Shown here: positions 24,841 to 36,383 of the stretch, piece after piece
Layout: every line of letters begins with the position of its first letter
How positions within the stretch are numbered: the stretch's first letter is position 1
NCBI GenBank assembly: GCA_001579985.1
Contig: LRSR01007504.1
Coordinates: 1-62,200 of the forward strand
DNA: 62,200 nucleotides
DNA from: Hypsibius dujardini
Lineage: Eukaryota; Tardigrada; Eutardigrada; Parachela; Hypsibiidae
Direction of reading: 5' to 3'
Made by a program: the position numbers and the translations under genes
The notes under the pieces: model-generated
Told to the model about the DNA's origin: nothing
What the model saw: only the letters and a program-made list of their open reading frames with translations
Databases searched by the model: none

Positions 24841-25234
24841 AAAAACCTGGAAAATTGAATAACTGAAGACAAAAATGTAGGCATGATAAACAACGTGATA
24901 CAGCTAGTCGGATGGTCACCGCAATATCAAACTCGGCGATGAGGCCTGTCGGTCGGGTGCGTACTGCCACCGATTTAGTTACCGCGCACATGAGCACTCT
25001 GTGCAAAACTCCACCAGGTTGGAAGCCAAAGACAGAGTGTGCCATGAGCAAACGGATTGGACTGTCGGACAAAGAGAGTAATACCCAGACGAATCATACA
25101 CAGTAAGAACATACAATCAACGGGACGGCGAGGTGGACGACGGGATAAATTTACAGCTGGACGAACGGAGAGTGGTAAGCGCGCCGGTCAGACAGAAAGA
25201 CGGAACATACAGACAGATCAGACCGGAGGGATGT
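24841..25234. other. Non-coding, possible LINE 3' remnant
   Basis: No stable frame was recognised. It may be the decayed tail of the LINE fragment. Confidence 0.3.
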
Positions 25235-25803
25235 TCAACATAGACGAGGAATTTACGTTAGCCTACGGGCCCCTAGGGGCCCCCAAGGGCACCCCGGGGC
25301 GGGGACGGGGCGGGGAGGGTGGCGAAATTTCCCCCATTAAAACTCAGTGCCGGTAGAAATTCCGTACTTAGCCGCCGTAGCATTTTGCTTCGTATGACCG
25401 AGATCCTTCAATAGCTAAACTTTCCGGACAAGAATTAGCACCTTTGCCAGCGTTTTACTTCAACGATCGGTGCCATTGTAACAAAATTTAGAACGTACAA
25501 AAACTAACACATGCAGCTCAATGCGCAGATAAACACGGCAGTGACTTGCAGGAAAAATTAAAAGTGAGAAACAAGAGCGAATTCGTCGAAAATTTTCAAG
25601 GAAAAATGTCGAATTCAATATAGAGGAGGTGCGTCTTACATGGTTGACCGCGAAATTTGTTCAACATACCATATAAAGGGAATATTTACATTAAGTTTCG
25701 CCCCCCTATGTTATATGTATAGGACGAAATCGGTGCAGAAGGAAAGTTCAATATAGACGAGGTATTTCATATAAACGAGGTTTACATTACACAAGTTTTA
25801 CTG
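25235..25803 (-). mobile_element. pogo/Tigger-like remnant, copy 2 (inverted)
   Basis: A reverse-orientation relative of 17119-17697. They share GTTCAACATAGACGAGGAATTT-type ends, the KKLI-L helix-turn-helix segment, now interrupted, and a terminus that reads CAGTAAAACTTGTGTAATGT from the right, followed by TA (25804-25805). The left terminus is missing. Confidence 0.7.
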
Positions 25804-25805
25804 TA

Positions 25806-26855
25806 CAAATATAAAAGCGCAAAGGATAAACAGCCGAGGCGACGAAAGTCCAGGGAGTCGGAAGGCTAGATGAACAGCCGGATGTTCACCAGTCAGGGTT
25901 TGACCATATATGCTGCCCTACTGACCGTCTACATGGTCCGGTGTTTTTCTCACTCTGACCTACACCCGGTTACTGTCCAGCTATCATTCTTTCGTTCTTT
26001 CGCAACCGGTTCGGCCAACCCGAGTGACGGTTCGTCAGCTCTTGTCCGTCTCTCCGCTAATTCACCTAAATCCTGGCTGACCATCTGCCCAGCTGTTCGT
26101 GACTTTTGAGGAGTCCGTCTGACAGTCTGGCTGTCCGCCTATCATGATAAGATGTGTCTCTTGGGCAATCCGGCTGTCCGTCCAGTGGCTATCTGAAGGC
26201 GCATTTTCTCACCCGGACCGACAGGTTTCCGGATATCATTTGCACCATGCTGCTTTTCATGCTTGAAACTATATGTCAATTAAGCTAAATACTTAGTCTT
26301 GCATCGTTTTCAAAACCTCCAAATATTAATGGCTGTAAATATGTTTAAATACTGCTGTTGCAATAATATTAGATCATAGCAGTAAAATCTGTGTCGTATC
26401 TTTGATAATGTCGAAATAGTTCTGCTCGCGTTTTGCGCTCACCCTCAAATGACATTACTACTGCCATAAAAATTGAATACACCCGTGGAGGAAAATTTAC
26501 TATAACGTTTTATAATTAAAAAACGGAAATTTTTGCGCACTCGCCCTGAAGTTATAAAGTCTATGTTATTCATAATTGTGCAAATACCTTCTCCATTTTA
26601 AGTTTAAGCTCAGACAATTGTTTTGTGAAAAGATAACTGATGTCTTAAGTTGAGGTATTTCTTACTAGTACTGACAAAGAAAACATTTTTTAGTTTATTG
26701 AGAGCCAGTCCCTAAAGCTTACAGACGTTCATCTTCGGCAACGCTCAAGCTTGATATACACTATAGTCATTGTAGGTAGGGCGCCCTAGACTACACACTG
26801 GCCAATCATATGCGAACACTATGTGATTACCCCGCCCATGACTGTGACAGACACA
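25806..26855. other. Non-coding spacer left of the MULE
   Basis: No gene was recognised. The sequence at 25880-26220 is CTGTCCGTC-rich. Confidence 0.4.
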
Positions 26856-26885
26856 CACACAACCGGGTGTTTCGAAAACGTGGCA

Positions 26886-27005
26886 TTGCCAATGGCAATG
26901 GCAATGGCAGTGGCAATGGCAGTGGCAATGGCAGTGGCAATGGCAGTGGCAATGGCAGTACAAAATGGCAATGGCAATGGCAATGGCAGTACAAAATGGC
27001 AATGG
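26886..27005. repeat. (GGCAAT/GGCAGT)n tract in the left MULE terminus
   Basis: Hexanucleotide array forming part of the terminal inverted repeat. The matching reverse-complement tract is at 34428-34506. Its open frames (Asn-Gly, Met-Ala, Cys-His repeats) are artefacts. Confidence 0.93.
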
Positions 27006-27340
27006 CAGTGACACTTCAGTATTGCGAAACTTGACGTGGTGATCGACTTAGTGGCAGTGACTTAGAAATTGACTACTACTGGACACTGGTCAGTCACAAA
27101 TCATCACAAGAATGCTTGATTAACATCTGTGAAAAAAGTTACGCGCAAATCGACAACAGTAATTTCCTCAAAAGAAAAATATTTGATACACTGCACGTAG
27201 TGGACACTGAACAGTGAGTTAAAAAGACCGAAAAAAATATATGAATATATGAGACCAGAAGGTTATTAATTGTGGGTAGGGCGGGAACTCAATTCGTTCA
27301 GGATAATCCGACAAAAGTGACGTTTTCTGAAACAAACTGA

Positions 27341-28147
27341 CAAGGGAACAATCACCAGTGCAACTCTCAGATCATGACCAAACTTTTTTCTTGAATACCA
27401 TGTCCCCTAACATAATTTTACAAAATATGACTCGCGGCAAAGAGTTTCCCGTTCAACGGGGAGAAATTCGGGAAGATCTCAACTGGCGCACGTACATTGC
27501 CATAGCATGAACGCTTGATTGAATGAGCGCTTGATTGACGGCACGTACAAAAACATGTGCTGTGCTGTGCCCGTGTGCTGTGCTGGTTGTGTACTCAAGT
27601 ACAATGCAGTGCAGTACTAATACAGTATTTTTTGGCCAATTTTTTCTAACAAAATTGTACAAAAAACAAAACAATTTTTTTAAGTAGCTAAAGCCAGATT
27701 TTAATATAAGAAATATAAATAAGAATATAGTGTTTTGCTTAATTGTTTCCAAAAAGAGCATTAATATTTCTTATATTAAAATCTGGCTTTAGCTACTGAA
27801 AAAAATTATTTTGTTTTTTGTACAATTTTGTTAGAAAAAATTGGCCAAAAAATACTGTATTAGTACTGCACTGCATTGTACTTGAGTACACAACCAGGAC
27901 AGCACACGCGCACAGCACAGCACATGTTTTTGTACGTGCCATCAATCAAACGCTCATTCAATCATTCAATCAAGCGCTCATGGTATGGCAATGTACCTGC
28001 GCCAATTGAGATCTTCCCGAATTTCTCCCCGTTGAACGGGAAACTCTTTGCCGCGAGTCATATTTTGTAAAATTATATTAGGGGACATGGTATTCAAGAA
28101 AAAAGTTTGGTCACGATCTGAGAGTTGCACTGGTGATTGTTCCCTTG
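27341..28147. mobile_element. 807-bp near-perfect foldback element, CAAGGGAA ends, TGA duplication
   Basis: Two arms of about 390 bp (27341-27730 and 27760-28147) are nearly identical inverted copies around a short loop. The ends read CAAGGGAACAATCACC and are flanked by TGA on both sides (27338-27340 and 28148-28150). It shares its CAAGGGAA tip and TNA target choice with the element at 9099-9803, although the interiors differ. The high arm identity means it can form a very stable hairpin. It sits between the transposase stop codon and the left MULE end, so it is nested in the MULE. Confidence 0.88.
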
Positions 28148-28240
28148 TGAGTTAGAACATGGCGATAAACAGTGGTGAAAAGAATTCGTCGGTAGGTAAA
28201 AATAATGATGGAATACAAGATCGGAATAACACACTTACAA

Positions 28241-31200
28241 TTAGCGCCAAAGGGAGCGTAGTGCAGCAATGTGGCCCGGCTTGACCTTCGGAACTGTGTT
28301 CGAGGAAACCGAAAAAACCGTCTCGGTAAATTTCGGCAATTCGCACTTCTGCAAATATTTATTGACATAGTCCCTCGTGATGTGAAGGTAAACGCTGCTG
28401 ACACTGGAAGTCTCCACTCCATTCTTCAAGAAAAATCGGGGCAGGCGTGTCACTAGCACGGCGTCGAACGGGATGCGCGGCACGACGCCCTCCTTGCGAA
28501 AATAGTCGCGGCACTGTATGCATTTTTCTAACTTGACCAAACAATCCTCCAAAAACCAGAACTCGAACTCTCCTTGCATGGGCGAAGGTTTCGTGACGTC
28601 AGGCCGAATGTTGAATAGGGTCAGGTCCGCGTATTTATTTGGGATCTATAAATTAATATTTTTGAACTGTTGTTTAATACTGCTAGGTACATGTATACTG
28701 CTAGGTACATATATACTGCTATTGGTACAATAGTTGTGGTCCCATTCAAAGTCATTTTCAATTTGATCCTCATGCTGATTATCCTTTGATGTAAAGGTTG
28801 GCTCAAATCTTCAGTCAGCATATACATTATTACTATTAAAATAAAATAATACACTCATTAACTCGTTATAAGTATGATTTTTGAAGATGGTTTATTTTCA
28901 AAACTGTTTTTTTAATGCCACGATTTTCACTTCAATCCCTTCCAAATTCAATTTGAAATTGATTAATATCAGCAGAATTTTTGAAACAGAAGAGCGGAGT
29001 TATACGTCATTCAGCTTATGCCAACAGATTCCAATTTGGAATTTAAGTGAAACGATGCCGAGCGTCATGAAAATAGACTTATTCTAACAATAAAGTTTGC
29101 GGTCAAAGTTTTACGGTCAAATGAGAACTAATCAATTTTCTCTCTCCTGATCCTTAATTTATTTACTAATGATATAATTTTCTAGTAGCATATATACTAA
29201 TGAATGTTTATAAATTAGCCATGCCATTAGTCCACGTCTCACCTCGCAGGTGGGCTTTTTCGATTTCAAGGGACTGGGTCCCGGAGTAGTAGTTTTTTCC
29301 AGGGGACGCTTCGAAGTGCTTACAGTTGCGGACTGCGATTGGGACGGCAGTGGCTTTAGCAGAGTCGTTACTGGAGCCATGCGGCTAGTAGGGCCTTTTC
29401 GCAAGCTGGTAGACCCAATTGACTTTTTTCCGGCGTTACTTGGCAAGGTAACTCTGACAAGTTCACTGAGGCCTCCGGGTGGTCCAGTACGTTTATAAAC
29501 CTTGTTTTACCAGTCGACAAAGCCCCTCACCATATCCTCCTTCATGGCCACTGCAATAATCTCCGGACAAATTTTATGTAGGGCGTAGTAAGGGCAATGC
29601 TGGCCACAACTAATTCTGCCGGGAGTAGAGAAGAGCTTGACGATGTAGTTGGCACCAATTTTGTTGTTGTTGTGCTGCATAACAGCGAATGATTTTCCGC
29701 CGGACCGGGTGACAGGACTTATGCCATCTCCCACAGTCAAAATCTTGTCCTTCGCAATCGCGAAATAGGCAGCAATGGTTTCGACGTCCACTCCTTCAAT
29801 TTTGGAGAGAATTTTGCCAGTATCATCGCTGAAATATAACACAGAAAGTTAGTATTTTCAGTTTAATTCTGAATTATTTTATCCACTTTAGTTTTTATGT
29901 TAATCTTCAGTAAATAAAATGTTCAGTTTGACTTTTATAAAACTACCAGAAACATTTTTAGTAAATAAAAGTTTGGCCAACTAACAATTTCAATCTGGTT
30001 TTAGTTAAGGATTTTATTTTATTTTCCATATTCCTATTTAATACTGATACCGGTATTCAGTTTCACAACTTATGAGAAATTTAATATGATGATCTGCTCT
30101 TACTAAATTAATCACCACAACTAATGTATTTTTTTGGAGTATTTATGCTTGAACTACCTTCGCATACGCATCACCGCAACTTGATCGTCAGGGACGTCGT
30201 TGGACTCGTCGATCCAGACATACAATTCGGTGTGAATGCGATCCAGCATTTCTTCTCGTTTTTTTTCCGATTTCGCCATGTATGCGAGCTCGTCAGGTTT
30301 CAGATAGCGGTACGATGGAGTAAGCCGGTACTTTCCTTGACCAAGTACAGCACGACGAGCTTCTCTTGCCTGATCTTTCATAAAGTTTTCCACATGTTGT
30401 TCAAATTCGGACTGGGACATATTTTTTTTGGCACTGAGCTTCAGCGACGCATTTGCGCTTTCGCTGCAGTTTTGGTCGTAGGCTGCCACGCTCGATCTTG
30501 CCATTTTACGCAGTTCAACCTAATGGATGAAAATAAGAGATCTTGGAAAGGTTTTTGGATCTTTGGAAAAAGTTTCCCTGTGCGAGCAAAGCTAGTACAT
30601 GTGATTATGACTTAAAAACGGACAAGACTTTTCATACTCACACTATAGTTTTCCTTCAATAGTTGTAGTTTGTTGGCGCGAAAGTAGTCTGCGAAGGCAC
30701 GTCCACCGTCGCCATAATCGAGCCAAGAGTCCAGGAGGGTCTCCGCCAACTCGTCGAACTCATCTTCAGTCAGGTCAATGAGAGCCTCCGTCCGGGTACT
30801 GTTTTCGCGCTTGCCCATTACCGCATCGAGGATTTCGCTCTTCTTGCCGTCCAGACGAAACTCCTTGATCTTGGCCAGAATGTTGTCCACCAAATGGAGC
30901 TGACAAAGAATGTTTCTTGAGGTGAAGAAGACCTCCAAGAAAGAGCGGTAGAGATTCTGAAAGACAATAAAGTATTTAACGCGGGAGATCTGGACATCGG
31001 CTGGCCGCCCGGGTATTTTTTCCGGGCGAGCTGTTAGGACCCTGCACAAGCCTCTGTGTAACAGTGTACAAGTAGTAATTGTTCTCTAAAAGTGCCAGTG
31101 GTTACGGTTCGTTACCTTATCTCCGTCGGTACCGATGAGCTTGACTTTCCGAAGGTTGGGATTAGCCCATAGCAGCATTGCAGCAATCTCCCGGTAAGTA

Positions 31201-33219
31201 TCAGCCTCCTTGTTAGTGTGGATGAATGCTGCACCCAAGAACACAGGATGTACTCCATCCCGCGTCGTGCGTAAAAGGAGATGTCGTCCCACAACAAGGG
31301 TGACGAGGTGGCCCTTCACCATGTCAAACGTCGTATCGATCGACATAACGCATCCCTTCTCTGCAGCACAAAATCTCTCCAAGTCGTTCAGGCTGGTGTT
31401 CGTTGCAAACATGACGATATGATCAGGAGCGATTACCACCTTCCGAACAAAACAAGCATCGGTACCCTTTTCTGCATGGCAGCGTGCCGAGATACGTTCG
31501 ATTTCCTAGCGGTTCGCCGTAAAACGAGCTCGATAACGCACATCTTTGATGCTGCCGTCTGAAGGAACTTGAGCGGTGGAGAAGATGCCCGATAGTCCTC
31601 CGGTCTTTTCGAGCACTTCATCCCGAACTTCTTTATTACTTTTTCCTAAATGCAGAAACTGTTTTCGCACCGTTTGCGGTTACATTTAGATGTAACAGCC
31701 TGTGCAATTACCTCTAGCAATGAGCTGTTTCGTCGCCGATTGTGTTGAAGGATACGCACGCTTGTATGGGCTGGCAGAAGTAGTCTTGTTCCCTTGAGAG
31801 GGAACACGAAAATCCTGTTCTTCGTCGCGTTCAAAGGAGTACTGTAGAAGAGCGAGTCCCAGTTCAGGCACGGACATGATTGTGCGACAGTAAGCAGGGC
31901 ACGCTTGGTTTTTGAACTTTTGCCTGATGACTTGAGTCTCGCCCAGCAATGACTGCAATAATGACAAAAGAACATGAATTAAAATATGATAAGTCGCAAG
32001 CGTTCCTTCAGTCCAAAGATTACCATTTAGTTTTATTTTGTTTCGGCTACGGCAAAAAGTTTGTAAACACTTTTACACATGTACACATTCATTACGTGTT
32101 TGTACATATATACGTAGTGGTACTAATATAAAGATACATACATCCACTCAGGGAACACACATAAATGACGTAAAACTTGGATATTAGGAAGACGCTCCCT
32201 CCTCCACTGTCAAGGTTCCTCATTTTTAGCCGCACTGTTTTGAATTTTTTGATATCAGATTCGATCAGCCTCCCTCTGCACTCAAACATTTTGGTTAATT
32301 AATCAATTAATAAAAAGGCAATGAACAATGTCTGTTAAATCGAGCCACTAGAGTAGCAATTACAGGACCGAACTTGGATAATGTTCATAACTTTAAATAC
32401 CTTAATTATATAAATTATACATAATCACTGTAGTCTCGATAATTTGGTACTAATTTTTAGACCCACCCGTGCATTAAGATTGCACACACTGCTTCACTGC
32501 AGTCATAATATACGATGGTTCTAAAACGCAGCACCAAGTGATTGAGACAGTGCAGTAACTGATAAAAAGTATACCTTCTCGGCGCCGCGTAAAGCGGTCC
32601 ATGATCCGTTATTATCCGCCAGAATGTCTTTGTCGTTGAAGAGTTTCTTCAAGTTGATGATGAAACAGACGTTCCTTTTTACGGCAATCGGTACTTTCTC
32701 CAGGATGTTAGGATTTTCGGGAACCTCTTCCTTAAGCTGTTCGTCGATGAGGCTCAGCATTGCTTCGTTAGTGAGGCGTTTCCTTTCTCCAACCAGAACA
32801 GAGCGGTAGCCATCCACAATTCCAGCTGAAAGTTCCGTGTTCGCCAGAACATCATCGCCCGCGTCGTCATTCTCTTCCAAGCAGATGCAATCACCGTTTT
32901 CGCTCTGTTCTTCCCCTCCCGAGCTGAGATCACTAAAAAAATAATGCATACATGAAGAATTTGGGGGGGGGGTACGTGACGGTTTTGGTCTCAAGACGCA
33001 CGGTGACACAGCCATTGGAAAAAAAGGAGATGGGAAGTTGCATAAACCAACAATGGTCCCATATCACACGTACATTTCCACGGACATTTCCTTTTCTTTG
33101 CCTAGTTGGTCCACTCCCTTCTCTGCTGAAGAATGAGCACTGCAAACACAGAATAAATATGCAGTATGTCTGTCTGTTTGTCTTTCTCTCTGTCTGCCTG
33201 TCTCGCTGTCAGCCTGCCA

Positions 33220-33250
<31 letters not shown>

Positions 33251-33655
33251 TGCCTGTCTGCCTGCTTGCCTCTTTCTGTCTGTTTGATATAGGCAAGCTC
33301 ATTCTGCATTTTTTATCATTAGCTCATTGTGATTCTATTATGATAATAACCCCGCAACTCATTTAAGTATTAAAGCAGACCATAATATTTTCCCTTTGAC
33401 GTACCGACTATAATGATCCAAATGCTCGGCATTCCCACTCTTATCCCTCTCGTTCAAAAAGTACTGACGCGCCAACGGATCCATCGATGCCAGAAATTCC
33501 GGATCAAGAGATGTGCTGGAACTGAAAACAAAATTGAATGAAAAATCTAACAAACAGTCCATGAATATTTAAACCTACAGATTTTGACTCGCAGTATACG
33601 AGTCATCCGGGTAGTCTTCCGGTTCGCTGCTACCACGACTTTCCCCCGATTCCAT
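28241..33655 (-). pseudogene. MULE transposase gene, 11 exons, one in-frame stop
   Basis: Exons from right to left: 33655-33579, 33521-33405, 32932-32575, 32280-32161 (boundaries least certain), 31952-31712, 31645-31116, 30956-30642, 30519-30158, 29828-29511, 29465-29243 and 28645-28241. All phases agree and give 1021 codons plus a stop. Exon 6 carries the MULE core: CVMSIDTTFDMVKGHLVTLV with the first catalytic Asp, and LIGTDGDK with the second. The join KNLYRSFLEVFF...LCQLHLVDNI continues the fold. Exon 9 has RISCGQHCPYYALHKICPE, a SWIM-like Cys/His cluster. The last exon has a CxxC (CIQCRDYF). A TAG interrupts exon 6 at about 31507-31509, before the first Asp. Apart from that stop the gene looks whole. 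Confidence 0.82.
33166..33290. repeat. (CTGC/CTGT) microsatellite inside a MULE intron
   Basis: Tandem TGCC and TGTC tetramers in intron 2 of the transposase gene. Confidence 0.9.
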
Positions 33656-33788
33656 TGTCCGATACGAATGACAATTCTATGATGCGGAGCCCAAAGCGGA
33701 AAGAGTATCCGAAAATATCATAACGATCGAAGACCCAAATTTGCACAACCAAGAACCATGCAAGCAAAATATGCGATGCTCTACTGTA

Positions 33789-33948
33789 CAATCAACGACA
33801 AGATGGAGTACACTGGAGGGTTCGGGGTATGGGCAAAAGGGGCGGAGAAGGGGTGGTTGATTGTTCGATTGTTTGAAAACCACTCCGTTCCCCGCCCCTT
33901 TTGCCCATTCCCCGGACCCTCCAGTGTACTCAATCTTGTCGTTGATTG
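33789..33948. mobile_element. 160-bp hairpin MITE nested in the MULE
   Basis: Two arms of about 70 bp (CAATCAACGACAAGATGGAG ... and its complement) surround a short loop. TA flanks both sides (33787-33788 and 33949-33950). It has no coding potential and lies between the transposase start and the right MULE end. Confidence 0.75.
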
Positions 33949-34744
33949 TAGGTCTGGTTCAGAATCTCGCCATGCGGTGATCTGGTCTCTCGTTCACTGT
34001 AGGTCAGGGAGCCGACTGCCTGTTGATTTCCTACATGCTGAATGTCTATTTTTAGATTTCGCCACAATAAAGGATGAATCATCCATACATTTCCCATGTA
34101 GCTAACGCTCTCTGCCTATGCGCCTTCATAAATATCGGGCAAAATTACAATGCAGCCAAGGGCCGCCAATACTAGTCATAGTAGCTGGTAAACCAGCGTT
34201 AATGAAGTCTGGTTGGGGGCTGGTCAGTTTTTATTAACAAATCGAATCGCTGACCACTAAAAGTCATTCGATCCCCTTAAGACACTGAGGGAAGGGGACC
34301 TTCCTGATTTGTCGATGCATACTGTATTCCTTTTCCGAGCTTAATCACAAAATTTATTACGGTGATTTATGGGTGACCAGCGTCCAGTATTGGGTAATTC
34401 CGATCGGAATATACTGCGGAAATATTATTGCCATTGCCATTGCCATTGCCACTTTATACTGCCATTGCCACTGCCATTGCCACTGCCATTGCCATTGCCA
34501 TTGGCAATGCCACGTTTTCGAAACACCCCACACAACCACACATTTTTGATTTCCAACCACAGCACTGCAACTCAGATGACCTCGTTGCTTTGATCCTCGG
34601 TCTGATAAATGGATTATTTCGGAGACACCCGAATTTTTTTAAAGTATTTTAGACGTAAAGTTTTAAATCCCCAATCTGCAAGTGCTGAAACGGCACTGTC
34701 CCCCCCCCCCGCGCCTCGGCTCCCTCTAATATGACCGATAAGAC

Positions 34745-35521
34745 CAGTGTTCACCCATTTTGGGATTTCGGCTCCCATCCATTCCCACTCCACTGCCAGG
34801 CCGGGCCCACCTATTCCTATCCCATTTTCCAAAAATTGTCCCATTTCCCATTCGGCCTAACCCGAACCTGTTACTGTCGTAGCAAAGACCTCTGTTCATA
34901 ATCTGCACGGAAAAACACAACCGAAAAATGACCAACTAAAAGCCCCCACTAATCTAAAGTGAATTCTCCCAAATAGTCAAAAATCCAGCTGTTAACTTTC
35001 GCGAAATGTCTCATCTCAAAATTACCGTCCCCCGTTTGCTATCAAGGACTATCTGGACACTCTGAGTAGACATTTTGCAGACGGATTACAAAATCAAAAA
35101 CTCTCGAAAAAGTTGCACCCGTGGCCAAAACCCTTGATGGACGGATTTACAGCAATATGTTTTGTGCATTGAGTTGTGCCAACACAGCGGCCCAAGTTTG
35201 CGCCGCACTAATAAATTTGGCCGCATTTATTCTTCACAACCTCACATGTGACTGAGCTTGTACTTTCTCACACGGTGCGACACGTGGTCGCTATTGCGAT
35301 TTGAGACGGTGTTCTTTCTTCATGGTGATCACTAATTGATTTCCTGATTTTCTCTTTTCGATCAAAAAATCGTAAATCACCATTTTCACCCATTTCCGAA
35401 AATTCCCATTCATTGCCATTCCGTTTCGAAGGGCTCCTATCCCGATAAATCCATTCCCATTATCGGAAAAAGGGAAAAATGGGTCCAATGGGAGCCCGAT
35501 AGAAAAAATGGGTGAACTCTG
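34745..35521. mobile_element. hAT-type MITE (TIR CAGWGTTCACCCATTTT)
   Basis: The left end CAGTGTTCACCCATTTT and the right end (read inward) CAGAGTTCACCCATTTT are followed on each side by GGCTCCCAT motifs. It is flanked by 8-bp repeats GATAAGAC (34737-34744) and GATATGAC (35522-35529), 7 of 8 identical. The 8-bp duplication and CAG-type tip fit the hAT superfamily. No transposase was seen. Confidence 0.75.
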
Positions 35522-35529
35522 GATATGAC

Positions 35530-36383
35530 TGCTCGGGAGGTCGGAGGTTCACCACATGCTGCTTGACTTTGTCTTTGAGTGGACTTTGCCCCTAATCGGG
35601 TCAGCGGCCTACGTTACTGAACCCCTAACTGGAGCCGCTATGCCACTGTTCAATTCGAATGTGTATTATATAAAAGGGCGGGGTAGATACAGGGCACTAT
35701 AATGTGGGTTTTATGGCATTCAGAATTCAGATACGAGAACATGTAGAGTTTTGACCGGATAGCTGATACAAATTTAGATACTCAAGTGCTCATTGATTGT
35801 TTACTAGTCAGAAATTCAAGTTATTTATTCCATTTTTGCAAAGTGCTAATTTCTGTGGCAAATAATAAAAATTCTAATGAATCAGTTACTCTGCCTGCTT
35901 GTCCGTTTGTCTCGTTGTATGTGTATCTACCTGCCTGCGCGTATGTCTGTAAGTCTTTTTTTGTCTGTCTGTTTGCCTGTTTCTCTCCCTCGTCTGCTTG
36001 CCTTCCGGTCTGACTGCCTACCTGTCTGTCTTCCATCATGGCAGCCTAATGTTCATGGCTGACGTTCATTTTTGGGAGCATTTCTTAAATTACTTGCAAC
36101 ATCGCAGCCGACTAGGATCTGCAAGTTCTGCTAGCTATAATTTAACCACCGATCAGTCAAGATTCCCAGACAAACCGGACGCGACACAGATACTGAACGG
36201 AAAATACTGTTACAATCTAATAAGATTAACAAATGAATGGAAAAAGAAAGAACCGAGATAAGAAATGAGAATGAATTTAAGTGAGCAAAAAAAAATGAAG
36301 AGCGCAATCACAAAATTGGCCCGGAAGTCAAAGCATGAAAGCAAACTGATCATTTATCAGCAGGCACAAATGATCCTTAAACT
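35530..36383. other. Spacer downstream of the alpha-glucosidase gene
   Basis: No gene was recognised. A TATATAAAAGG motif near 35667-35678 looks like a TATA box on the plus strand, but no coding sequence follows it. A degenerate CTGCCTG/TGTCTG tract lies at 35890-36040. Confidence 0.4.

Larger units (their letters stand above)
26865..34528 (-). mobile_element. Mutator-like (MULE) DNA transposon, 7.7 kb, complete ends
   Basis: The left end (26865) and right end (34528) both read inward as GGGTGTTTCGAAAACGTGGC followed by TTGCC and a (GGCAAT/GGCAGT)n tract. Homology in inverted orientation continues past the tract, with CACTGGTCAGTCACAAATCA on the left matching its counterpart near 34360-34390. 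The element is bracketed by a perfect 9-bp direct repeat, CACACAACC (26856-26864 and 34529-34537), which is the Mutator hallmark. Inside is a minus-strand, 11-exon transposase gene (28241-33655). Two smaller elements are nested in it (27341-28147 and 33789-33948). The perfect duplication suggests a recent insertion. Confidence 0.88.

Noticed and set aside
26745-27034. His/Cys and Asn/Gly repeat proteins
   Set aside because: They are products of the (GGCAAT)n hexanucleotide in the MULE terminus, open in all frames.
35667-35678. TATA box as a promoter for a plus-strand gene
   Set aside because: No coding sequence follows. The open frames downstream are CTGCCTG-repeat translations.
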